This document shows, in pieces, positions 46,601 through 58,143 of a stretch of 64,000 nt of DNA. The stretch spans positions 310,001 through 374,000 of the forward strand of contig NZ_CP101809.1 of the NCBI RefSeq assembly GCF_024498275.1. Reading direction: 5' to 3'. The notes under the pieces were generated by a model that saw only the letters and a list, made by a program, of their open reading frames with translations, searched no databases and was not told where the DNA came from. The stretch is from Mycoplasmoides fastidiosum. GTDB taxonomy: Bacteria > Bacillota_I > Bacilli_A > Mycoplasmatales > Mycoplasmoidaceae. Positions within the stretch are counted from its first letter, which is position 1, and every line of letters starts with the position of its first letter. A program made the translations under genes and the position numbers.

Positions 46601-49600
46601 AATTATTTCCGCACCTAATCAAGAATGAACTTATCGGTACACCATTAATGTGTTAACTGATACTAGTTATGTTTTAAATCCAAAAGATGCAAATGCAAGT
46701 GATAGTGCCAGAAGATATGATGTTTCTTCTAATGTCAATTTTCCTCACCGGTTTAAGTTTGCTTCAACCGTTACCACAACTGATTTAGCCAATAATATTG
46801 ACCAGTGAACTTCTGGGACAGCATACATTCAAAACTACATTCGTAATGACGCTAAATCATTGATCATTAAAAGGGTTGATTTAATCAATAACGAAATTGT
46901 AGTTGGTTTCAATGTGAATGATCCAAACAATAATAAAATTGCAATTAACGATATTACATTAACTGGTTTTGCCACTCAACAAGCATTTTTAATTAATAAC
47001 GATAAACAAATTAATTCCTTTGATGATCAAGATAATGCTCCAAATGAATTTGCGCCTAAAAATCGTGAAGCAGCAATTACTTGAATTAAAAATCACGTAG
47101 GAATTCGGTGAATTGGTTTGACTAAAACAGATAATAGTTTAACCACTAATCTGAGTACGACTGCTACTAGTGGCAGTTTAAGTAGGCAAAACATTTATAA
47201 ATTAAATGAATTAAGCAATCCAGAAAATTATATTAGCAGTGTCTTCTTTAACAAAAATGATGGAACTTTATCATTTACCCTCCAAGTGAATGCTAACGCA
47301 AGTAATGGGGGAATTAACTTAGTTGAAAATCACACTATTACCACTTTTAAAAAATTCACTTATTCAATTGATACTTCAACAGCAGCAAAAAACTTAAGTG
47401 CATCAGAATACACTGATGAAAAATTAAAAACATTCGTTACTCTAAAAACTTTTCAAACCATTGGTGGTCAAGAAATGAATGCTTCATCCAAAGTTTGACC
47501 AACAGATGAAAGTGAATTAAAACAATTCTTACCCCCAGAAACCCAATTAACATTAACCGATATTAACCGGAATGCTGAAGTCGGCAGTGTTGATTTTGCA
47601 GTTAGTTTATTTGAAAAAAATGCTGATGGCACTAATGGTGATTTAATTGATGTAAAAACAGCCAGTTTTTTTGGTTTATCCAATTTCAATTCTGCATTTA
47701 ATTGAAAACAAAACAATGATCGAATATCGGGGATTGCTTTCATTACCCATAGTGAATATCAAAATAAACCAGTAGCTGAATTTAAAAAAGCACTAGTAGA
47801 AAGTGTTATGAATGCAACTAAATTTAATGAATTAATTCTGCCATTATTAGATTTAACTGCAAGTGCACCAACTTTTGATACTAATAATAATTTATCAGGT
47901 GCCTCATCACTAACTGAAGAACAGAAAAAACAATTAATGATTGGGTTTCATGGCACAACTAGTTTAAGTGCTGCAGATGTTAATACCAATGTTACAACTA
48001 GAGATGATGCGAATTTAGTTGGCATTAACTTTTTAACAATTAAAGGGGGTTATTTACACGGTAAATTTTATGCCGGATCTGAAGCTGGCGCACCGGTTAA
48101 TAATTTACCATCATTATTAGTGGCTTTAAAACCAAATACAACCCAAAATCAAGCGATCAATAATACTTATAAAACATCTGCTAGTCCAACAACTACTACC
48201 CCAAGTGCTCAACCAAATTCGGGTTATACTGGTGGGAATAATTTATTCCATGATGCATTAAGTCGGGAATGAAAAGATTTATTACCCAGTGAGTGATTAG
48301 CCCAACTAAGAACTTTAAAAAACCGCCAAGCCAGCCAATTAATCAGTCAAGTTAACTACCAGAAATATGATACTCTCACTGGCTTTTTAAATCATGTTTT
48401 AACAACTTCTACTTCGAATACTAGTTATCAAACCCATGTTGATATTAATAACTTCAGTGGGATTGAAATTAATAATTCCACGGGTGAAGTGAAAATTGCG
48501 GCTAACACTTTAGTTATTCATAATGTTTATAATGATATGACTAAAGCTGAGCGCAGCTTAACTCCCCAACCTTATGCCCAGGAAATTAGTTTCTTTTTAA
48601 GCAACTACTTCTTCCGGATTGATGCAAAAACTAAAGAACAATTACCATTTGCTGATAATGAGGCCGTGAATCGTACTTTTGCTAATGAAAGTGTGTTAGG
48701 GATCATTAACCAATTAGATGATTTATTAACCAAAGCTCAAAAACTTTACAATAATTCGATAACTTTATCTGGGGCTGATTTATTAGCTGCTGAAGATGCG
48801 ATTAACATTTTAAAATTCAAATTCATCAACCCGATTTATTACACTAACCCCGATGCCGAACGTTTCTTTACCACCCAATTTAGAACCCAAGACGTGGCAT
48901 CAACTTATGTAAATCAAATGACTAAATTCACTAAATTAGACATTAGTAATCCTGATTATAATGGGGGTAGTTTAAATGTTACAGTCACTGTGGAAAATTA
49001 CATTGAAGGATTTGATGGAACTCATTTCACTTTAAAAAACAAAACAACTACTTTTCAAATTACTAATACTTTAGGAGTATTTTTATTACCCAACTGAAAC
49101 AACTTTAGTGAAAGTAATTTAAAAATTCGTACCGATGATCCAACCCTAACTAGTTTAGATGGCGAACAAAGTACGGGTACAGTAACTAATAACCAATTCC
49201 AAACTTGATCAGTTAAAGATTATTATGATCAACTGATGACTAAAACTAATCCCAATAATGCAGACTACATCACATTAAATAATTCTGATCCGTTATTTGA
49301 TTTAGTGACTTGACGTTTGGTCGATAACACCGGAATTGAAATTAATAACCAGAATTCAAAATACCAAGAAGCTTTTCAAATTTTGAAAAGCCAGTTGAAT
49401 CCGTTTGCACCAACATTTAATGTACGAAAACAAGATGTTTATTACAGTGCGAAGAATGAACAAATTTATTTACTTAACCCCTTCTTACATTTCAATGTAG
49501 TCGATGCTAATCAACGACAAATCGAAATTTTAAAAAATATTTTTGACCCAAATAAAACCACTGAAGAACTAATTGATAATTTCAATAATTATCAAACCGT

Positions 49601-50579
49601 CGGTTTGGGCAATGTGATCTTACAAGGGTTTAAACGCCAAACCATTGTGATTCAGCCCCAAGATTACAATCAGGATAATTATCAACTAAATTTAAATGGT
49701 ACTTTGGTAGCAGTAAACCAACTTTCAGGTGCAGATATTTTAGGCTGATTAAAAACTAACTTAAATGAACCAGCCGCAATTAATACGTTTTTACAATCCT
49801 TCTTACAAGTTCAAGGTTTTTCCCGCCCAACTAATCCCCTATCTTTAGTTTTAAACCCCCAATTTGCTCAATTGTTAGCTGTGGATACTCCCGTGGAACA
49901 ATTGACTGATTACATCCTAATTAATGATGGTTTGGGTGAATTAACTTTTTTAACCAATAGTATTCAATTAGTCAATAGTTATCAAACTAATCTTGATGAT
50001 GTTAATCCTCACCCAGTTAATTTAACAACCTTTTTAGCTGATCCTAACCAAGCAGAGATTAAGTTGACCAAACTAAAATTAGTTAATTCTCAAGTCCTAA
50101 CTGAATCAACTGAACAAATTACAAATGATTTAGTTCGTCAAGGTTTTCAAGCTAATATTCGCGACGTAACCAAAGCTTTAGAAAATGATGATTTTTCTTT
50201 AGCCTATCGGTATTTACAATTGGGCCAAATTTTAGTGAGCGATGATAACCAACAACAATTAATTATTCGTCAAATCCATTCGGATTTAGTGAATAACCGA
50301 ATCGTTATTGATTATGAAATTAAAAATGCGTTTGTCAATGGTCGCATTCAGAATTTACAAAACCAATTAATTTTGACGGGGTTTAATTCTAATTCCCAAC
50401 TATTCTTAAAAATCCATTTACCATGAATTATGGTTTTACTAGTTGTTTTAACTATGGGAATCTATTATGGCATCTGACGTTATCGTCATGCAACTAATAG
50501 CATTAAATTCATGCAAAAAACAACTCACCAATCCCGTTCACGAACGACTAAATTACAGAACAATAAAACCAAAAAATAG
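43692..50579 (+). CDS. Family B giant LRR surface protein (copy 2), phase ON
   Basis: 2,295 residues, ATG 43692 to TAG 50577-50579, uninterrupted with TGA as Trp. Basic start MNRKFKKMLLGFADQYRF, anchor helix at about 24-44, then residues 77-80 (PGGG) encoded by the G10 tract at 43922-43931, here in frame. LRR-like parts: LDLSNRALSSIAEIF (~237), FPALKTIRASKNAIQAIGNF (~305), and LDFSNNQIERIPLSKNMFTN with VDFSNNRLRYITP (~505-540). Many beta modules follow, e.g. VGSVDFAVSLF, NSTGEVKIAANTLVIHN, GSLNVTVTVENYIEGFDGTH and NRIVIDYEIKNAFVNGR, then the helix LPWIMVLLVVLTMGIYYGIW near 2243 and a basic tail. Transcribed singly behind a long leader. Topology fits a cell-surface protein anchored at both ends; ligand unknown. 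Confidence 0.87.
43922..43931 (+). repeat. Poly-G tract, G10 (ON frame)
   Basis: Ten consecutive G's inside the coding region, codons CCG GGG GGG GGG TCA, just after the membrane anchor. G tracts this long are rare in such an AT-rich genome and are classic slippage sites. Confidence 0.9.
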
Positions 50580-50745
50580 GCACCAGTTGGGGTTTTAAAC
50601 TCAAATCTAAATAATCTTTTCGAAATCATTATGCTTAATTATGACTAAGACGCAAAGAGGTTGTTATGTCGGGTTCTTGTTATATCCAAGCTGGATTATT
50701 GCTTCAAACCCCGCAGCATATTTCCAAAAAGCACAAATTGGAATA

Positions 50746-50754
50746 TGATAAAAT
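50746..50754 (+). promoter_or_regulatory. Extended -10 promoter of family B copy 3
   Basis: TGA-TAAAAT (TAAAAT at 50749-50754) within AATATGATAAAATC, identical in core to that of copy 4. It predicts a leader of about 165 bases. An upstream block TTCTTGTTATATCCAA (near 50674) is shared with copy 4 and largely with copy 2. Confidence 0.6.
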
Positions 50755-50786
50755 CAAGCTAACTTATAGATATTTTTTATCTCATC

Positions 50787-50926
50787 ATTAAATTGTTGTA
50801 ACTCTGTTTAATGACAATCTGTTCAATTATGAAATTGAACAGATTGTTTGTCTCATTAATTTTTTTGTTTTTCGATCTTTGAAGTTACAAGTTGTTATTG
50901 TTCATATTTATCACTTGTTTTTCTTC
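50787..50926 (+). repeat. Direct leader repeat, unit 1 (copy 3)
   Basis: About 140 bases before the copy 3 ATG, from around AAATTGTTGTAACTCTG, recur almost letter for letter before copy 4 at 58005-58143, including the 15-bp hairpin and the GTTACAAGTTGTTATTG block. The match continues into the start of the coding sequence. Confidence 0.85.
50814..50847 (+). promoter_or_regulatory. Leader stem-loop, copy 3
   Basis: Perfect 15-bp stem ACAATCTGTTCAATT (50814-50828) with 50833-50847, loop ATGA, 79 bases before the ATG. The T-rich stretch after it is delayed, so an attenuator or a protein or RNA binding element is as likely as a terminator of the upstream gene. Confidence 0.65.
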
Positions 50927-53900
50927 ATGAATCCAAAATTCAAAAAGATCTTATTTGGATCTACTGATAAATATCGATTTTCTGCACCAACAAATTGGTT
51001 AATTAGTTTTGCAATCCTACTTTCTAGTACTACTGCATTTATCAGCTCAGCTTATTTAGTTCACCAAGAACACCAAGCTCAACAAGCAGCTGAGCAAATT
51101 GATCCTGTTCAAGATCGGTTAGCCCGAATTACCCAGTCAGGCCAAGTAAATGCGCCGGGGGGGGGGTCATCTGCTACTAATTCCGCAGATGACACAAATT
51201 TAAACGCGTTTTTAGGCCGTGATTTAGCGGACATTGAAAACATTATTATTGAAGACACCAATCGGGTAATTTCTTATCAAGGAGATTTACCGAAAACTGG
51301 AATTCGGGTTGTAGCAACATCTGTTAGTTTGACTAAAGGATCAGTCACAATTAGCGCTAATGCTTATGATTATGTCAATTTAAAATACGTTCAGTACAAC
51401 AAGAAAACTAAAGCTGTAACTGATGTTAAATTTGCCCCACCACCAGGTTTATTCAATTTAGACGAAACAAAAAATAATTGACCCACACTTGCAGAAACTG
51501 ATAATCAACTAGTTGATTTTTTCCCAACTCGGGCAATTCGTGCTGCAGTTGCAACTATTTTAGGTAAGGAAGTAACTGACACTTTTTCTAAAACGGAATG
51601 ATTTGATGCATTTGATAAAACAAGTGTCACCCTTGATTTATCGAATCGAGCCCTAACTTCTATTGCTGAAATTTTTAATCCAAACCTGCGTTGGGGTTTG
51701 GGAATTTATGATTTATTAGGCACAGCTAATTCCTCTGCTCGGATTACTGGTAATGGAAATTTTGAAATTCGTTATCAGGGTTTGAGCACCATTAATGTGG
51801 AAGATAATATCATTACCCATTTTCCCAATCCCAACTACAAGAATTTTCCAGCATTAAAAACGATTCGCGCAAGTCGTAATGCGATTCAAGCAATTGGTAA
51901 CTTTAACACTTTTAGCAATAATCACTACTCTACTGAATACCAAAGTGAGAGCGATTTACAAAGTACTTCAACAGTTACAAAAAAACCAGAAAACTATTAT
52001 GAATATTTAAAAAGTTTATGAGCAACAGGTTCGGGTGTTGAAGATTTACCATCTGTCAAAGGAATTAAGAAGTGGCTAGAAACCACTTTATCTGGCATTA
52101 GTTATGCAAATTCCAATGCAAGCTCAGTAAATAAAACGGGTAATAAAACTATTACTGATTATGCTAGTTTTTTAGATGCAGTTTCAGCCGATCCAGTTTA
52201 CTTTAAAACAAGAGATGGTGACAAATATATCAATCAACAAAATCCTTCTACCTCAAACAAAAATAATAATGGTTTGTCTGCTGGAGATGATGGTGTTGTG
52301 CCTTATGATCCAAAAAGTAACATCACAACAACCAACGATGGTACACCAGTTAACACAAGCAGCAGTGCAAATTTTAATTTAGATAAAGGCATCAACTTTG
52401 GTGGAGTTAAATTAGATATTTGTAAAGATATTTATCGCATCGATTTTTCGAACAACCAAATTGAACGGATTCCGTTATCGAAAAACATGTTTACCAATGT
52501 TGATTTTGGTAATAACCGGTTGCGTTATATTACCCCAATTGCTGCCAAGCCATTGCCATGGTTTCAAGGTTTGATTTTTTTCATTGCCAATCTTAATTCG
52601 GCTTTTTATAACGTAGTAAATCCAAGTAATTGAAGTAAGTATTATAGTCAAGAGAACGAAACTCAACCTAGTGGTTGAAATGCTCAAACTCAAAGTGTAT
52701 TAGATTCGTTGAGAATGGGTAATTATAATTTTACTTTACCCACTTTTTCATTTTATGGCAACCAATTATTAGATTTCTGACCCCAGCAAGATACAGATAG
52801 TAGTTGGTATACGTGACCGAAATTAACGATTCCAACAGAAAAACGAATTAAAGGTGAAGGTGCAACCGTTAATTCGAATGTTAATGGGTATCCGGTTGGT
52901 CCTTGAAATCGGCAAATTGGTAATGATTCAGCTGAATTTTATCCATGATTTCACCGAGTATGAATTGGAACCCAAAATTCAGGAACTTTTTCCACTTATT
53001 TAGGTAATTTTGACGGAAATTTCATTCACAATATTGCTGCTAACGATAATATTCGTGCTCGATCTTCTAATTTATATTCCATTTTTTCAATCAATTTAAC
53101 GATAATAAAATTCTAACTTTTTCACAAAGTTATAGCAAAACAATTAACTACAATGTCACAGTAGCTCAAACTCATTCAATGCAAAATTTTGTTCTACCAG
53201 GTTTTGAAACAACAGAATTAAAACAAATTGGAACCACCGATTCAACCAGTTCTTCAACTTCTTCTTCCCAAACCGCAAGAACCTCTGAACCTGAACGAAA
53301 AATGTTTGCTGACAATGTTTTAGATCCAAATTCTGATGCTTACAAATCTTATAATTCCCAAGTCCCTTACATCTTAACTCGGACTCTACCCCAAAATCAT
53401 TCAGTTACTAATTCTTGAGGGAAACGAGATGGTCGAGTTGGTCCAGAACAATTAATTAGTGTTCAACTTCTAAATCAAAATAACGAGGATGTAACTAAAG
53501 CAGAATTTAAGGGCATTGACTGGGTAAGTTTGTACGCAAATGCGAATGGTTTAAATAATGATTTAGCATTTCAAGAATTGAGCGCTGATTATCAGCCATC
53601 AACAACAAATGGTGTGCCAGCATCTCCAGCTGGAGTCTCATCGCCTGCTAATAACAATGGTAATAAACTTTTAACTGAAGTTTTAGGTCAGCTCCCATAT
53701 TTCAATGGTCGCAAAAACGCCAAAGCATGAACTGGTAGAACGGGAAATAAAGCAGAGGGATTAGAGTTTAATCAGTTTGCTATTGCTACTGGAACAAATG
53801 TTGTGCCAATTTCACCATCTTATAATTTAATTATTTCTGCACCAGTTCAAGAATGAGTTTATCGTTACACCATTAATGTATTAACCGATACTAGTTATGT

Positions 53901-56900
53901 ACTAAATCCCAAAGATGCAATGGGAAAAGAGAGAACATTTGATGTTTCTAAAAATACAAGTTTTACTAATCGTTTCAAATTTGCATCAAGCATTACAGTA
54001 ACTGATTTATCAAATAATATTGAACAGTGAACTTCAGGCACTGCTTACATTCAAAACTACATTAAAAATGATTCGAGTTCAATTCGGATTAAATCAGTTG
54101 ATTTAATTAAAAACCAAATTGTGGTTGGTTTTGATGTTAAAGATCCAAACAATAATAAACTTGAAATTGCGGATATCACTTTAACTGGATTTCCCAACCA
54201 AAGAGCTTTTTTGATTAGTAACGACAAACAAGTTGACTCATTTAATGACAAAACAAACGCTCCAACAACCTTTGCTCCTAAAGATCGTGAAGCTGCGATT
54301 AATTGAATTAAAGAACATGTTGGCGTGCGCTGAATTGGGCTAACTAAAACCGATAATAGTTCAACTACTGATCTTGTTACTACTGCTGGCAGTAATGGTT
54401 TAGGAAGTGAAAATATTTATAAGTTAAGCGAACTAAAAGATCCTGAAAACTACATTAGTGGCTTATTCTTTGATCAAAATGATGGGACATTATCATTCAC
54501 ATTACAAATTAATGCTAATGCGGTAAATGGGGGCATTAATTTAGTCGAAAATCATACCATTATCACATTTAAAAAATTCACTTATTCAGTTAATACCACA
54601 TCAGTTGAAAAAAATTTAAGTGCATTAGATTATACTGATGACAAATTAAAAGAATTTGTGACCCTAAAAACCTTTCAAACTATTAATGGGCGCGAAGAAA
54701 ATTCTAAATCCAAAAAATGATCAGATGCAACTAATGAACTAAATGATTTTGTACCACCAGAAACTGAATTAGCATTAACTGATATTAACCGCAATCCTGA
54801 AGTGGGAAGTGTTGATTTTGCAGTGACATTATTTAACAAAAAAACTGATCAAACCCGCGGCAGTGTGATTGCGGTTAAACCGGGTAGTTTTTTTGAACTA
54901 TCAAATTTTAATTCCGTTTTTGGATGAAAACAAAATAATGATCGCACTTCAGGAATTGCTTTTATTGATTATAGTGCTTATAAAGATCAACCAATTGCTG
55001 CATTTAAACAAGCTTTAAAAGATGCCAAAGATCAAATGGCTTTTAGCCAGTTGTTAACTCCGTTATTAGACTTGACTAAAGCTGGACCAACTTTTGATTC
55101 CACGACTAAAAAATTAAGTGGTAGTAGCACATTAGAAACTAATAAACAAAACCAATTAACAATTGGTTTTGGAGCAAATGTCACAGCAACTGCGAGTGAA
55201 ATTGATACTTATATTACAACTAAAGATGATGCTAATTTATTAGCTATTAACGGTTTGATCATTAAGGGTGGATATTTAAATGGTAAATTCTACCAGGGAA
55301 CCGCAGCGAATGCGCCCATCACTCGTTTACCCAATTTATTAGTGGCTTTAAAACCCAATACGACTCAAATTCAAGTCATTGATAACAGTTATAAAACACC
55401 AGCTAATCCGCCTGCAACTAATCCCCAATCAAGCTCAGGTTATACTGGGGGAAATCAGTTATTTCATGATGCACTAAATCGTGAATGAAAAGATTTATTA
55501 CCAAGTGAGTGATTAGCAGAATTAAGACGGTTGAAAAACCGTCAAGCCAGTCAGTTAATCAGTCAAGTTGATTATCAAAAATATGACACATTAACTGGGT
55601 TTTTAAACCATATTCTAACGGCTTCAACTTCGAATACCAGTTATCAAACTCACGTTGATATTAACAACTTCAGCGGAATTGAAATTAATAATTCCACTGG
55701 GGAAGTGAAAATTGGTGCCAATACTTTAATCATTCATAATATTTATAGTAATGCAACTAAAGCTGAGCGCACTTTAATTCCCCAAGTGCACAATCAACCA
55801 ATTAGTTTCTTTTTAAGCAATTACTTCTTCCGGATTGATGAAACAACTAAAAAAACAACTACCATTTGCGGATAAAACAGCAGTCAACCGCACGTTTGCG
55901 AATGAAAGTGTGTTAGGGATTATTAATCAACTAGATGATTTATTGCAGAAAGCCCATCGCTTTTATAATGCTTCAACAACTTTAACTGGAGTTGATTTAT
56001 TAGCGGCTCAAGATGCCATTAACATTTTAAAATTCAAATTTATTCACCCGATTTACTACACCAATCCGGATGCGGAACGTTTCTTTACTGAGAAGTTTAC
56101 TGATCAAGATGTCGATAAGAACCATGTTGGTCAAATGACTAAATTTAGTAAATTAGAATTTAGCGAGACCGATTATAATGCGGGAACCTTGACGGTCACA
56201 GTCACCATAGATAATTACATTGAAGGATTTGATGGAACTCATTTCACAGTTAAAAACAAGACAGCAACATTTCAAATTACTAATGCACTAGGGGTGTTCT
56301 TATTACCGAACTGAAAAGAATTTACTGAAAGCAATTTAAGAATTCGTACCGATGATCCCAAACTAACGGCTTTAGATGGACAACAAAGTACAGGCACAGT
56401 AACTAATAACCAATTCCAAACTTGATCAGTGAAAGCATATTATGATCAATTAATGACCCAAAGAAATCCTAATAATGATGAATACATCACACTAAACAAT
56501 ACTGACCCATTATTTGATTTAGTGACTTGACGTTTAGTGGATGATACTGGGATTGAAATTAATAATCAAAACCCCAAATACAGTGAAGCATTTGGTATTT
56601 TACAAAGTCAATTAAACCAATTTGCCTGAACTTTTAACATTCGTAAAACGGATTTATATTACAGTGCAAAAAACGAACAAATTTATTTATTTAATCCGTT
56701 TTTACACTTTAACATCCGACATGCAAACACCCAACAAATTGAGATCTTAAAAAATATTTTTGATCTTAACAAAAATACTGCAGAACTAATTGATAATCAA
56801 GGTAATTACCAAAACGTTGGTTTGGGTAATGTGATTTTACAAGGCTTTAAACGACAACCAATTTTGATTCGTCCTCAAGATTATGATCAAGAAAATTACC

Positions 56901-57796
56901 AGTTGAATTTCAATGGGAATTTAATGAGTGTAAACCAAGTTTCAGGTGGGGACATTTTAGAGTGATTAAAAACTAATTTAAATGAACCAGCCGCAATCAA
57001 TACTTTCTTACAATCCTTCTTACAAGTGCAAGGTTTTTCCCGACCTGATAACCCGTTATCTTTAGTATTAAATCCCCAATTTGCTCAATTGTTAGAAACT
57101 GATACTCCAGTGGAACAATTAATTGATTACATCCTGATTAATGATGGGTTCGGGGAATTAACCTTCTTGACTGATAGTATTCAATTAGTCAATAGTTATC
57201 AAACTAATCTGGATGATGTTAATCCTCATCCTGTCAGTTTGACAGCTTTTTTAACTAATCCAAATCAAGCCACAATTAAATTAACTCAACTAAAATTAGT
57301 GAATTCTCACGTATTAGCCGAAGCTACTGAAAAAATTACGACTAATTTAGTTCATGAAGGCATTCAAGATAATATTCGCGATGTAACTAAAGCTTTAGAA
57401 GATGATGATTTTTCTTTAGCTTATCGGTATTTACAATTAAACCAAGTATTAACTAGTGAGACTGATCAACAAGAATTAGTGATTCACCAAATCCAATCGG
57501 ATTTAGTGAATAATCAAATCCTTATTGATTATGAAATCAAAAATGCATTTGTGAATGGTCAAGTGCGTAATTTACAAAGTCAATTAGTTTTAACGGGGTT
57601 TAATTCTAATTCTCAAGTTTTTTTAAAAACCCATTTACCATGAGTATTAGTGCTATTAACTGTTATCACAGCCGGAATTTATTATGCAGTTTGGCGTCAC
57701 CGTTATACCACTAACAGCATTAAATACATGCAAAAAACTGCTCATCAATCCCGGTTACCAAAAACTAAAACGGGTCGTGATAAAACAAAAAAATAA
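50927..57796 (+). pseudogene. Family B giant LRR surface protein (copy 3), frameshifted twice
   Basis: Spans 6,870 bases from ATG 50927 to TAA 57794-57796 and would code for about 2,290 residues. Anchor helix at about 24-45 and the G10 tract (51157-51166) are in frame, so the copy is ON at poly-G. The frame then breaks at a T6 run (53082-53087) where copy 4 has T7; TAA at 53114-53116 ends a 729-residue product that keeps anchor and LRR-like segments (LDLSNRALTSIAEIF, IDFSNNQIERIPL, NNRLRYITP). Homology continues one frame over from about 53088 and breaks again at an A7 run near 55849-55855 where six A's would restore the paralogue frame (TKKQLPFADK). The C-terminal helix and basic tail are present. 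Either genuine decay, further slippage sites, or homopolymer miscalls. Closest relative is copy 4. Confidence 0.82.
51157..51166 (+). repeat. Poly-G tract, G10 (ON frame)
   Basis: Ten G's in codons GCG CCG GGG GGG GGG TCA, at the same codon position as in copies 2 and 4. Confidence 0.9.
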
Positions 57797-57960
57797 GAAC
57801 AGGAGGTTTTTAAATTTCAATTTAAATAATTTTTTAGAAGTCATGAAACAGAGTTATTAGTCATACACAAAGAATTTGCTATGTTGGATTCTTGTTATAT
57901 CCAAGTGGGATTATTAGGTAAAACTCAACATTAGATTTTCAAAAGTGGTAAATTTGAATA

Positions 57961-57969
57961 TGATAAAAT
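57961..57969 (+). promoter_or_regulatory. Extended -10 promoter of family B copy 4
   Basis: TGA-TAAAAT (TAAAAT at 57964-57969) in AATATGATAAAATC, matching copy 3. Leader of about 165-170 bases predicted. Confidence 0.6.
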
Positions 57970-58004
57970 CAGGTTAACATATTAAATATTTTTTTTATCC
58001 TATC

Positions 58005-58143
58005 ATCAAATTGTTGTAACTCTGTTTAATGACAATCTGTTCAATTATGAAATTGAACAGATTGTTTGTCTCATTAATTTTTTTGTTTTTCGATCTTTGA
58101 AGTTACAAGTTGTTATTGTTCATATTTATCACTTGTTTTTTTC
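58005..58143 (+). repeat. Direct leader repeat, unit 2 (copy 4)
   Basis: Near-identical partner of 50787-50926; only a few bases differ, such as a short indel in the TTCTTC/TTTTTC just before the ATG. Confidence 0.85.
58032..58065 (+). promoter_or_regulatory. Leader stem-loop, copy 4
   Basis: Same perfect 15-bp hairpin as copy 3 (arms 58032-58046 and 58051-58065, loop ATGA), 78 bases before the ATG. Confidence 0.65.

Noticed and set aside
50879-50926. Upstream TTG start for family B copy 3 (adds 16 residues)
   Set aside because: ATG 50927 aligns with the starts of copies 2 and 4, and the added part lies in the conserved leader.
57843-57860. Mini-ORF MKQSY downstream of AGGAGG
   Set aside because: Five codons and too far from the ribosome site; not conserved after copy 2.
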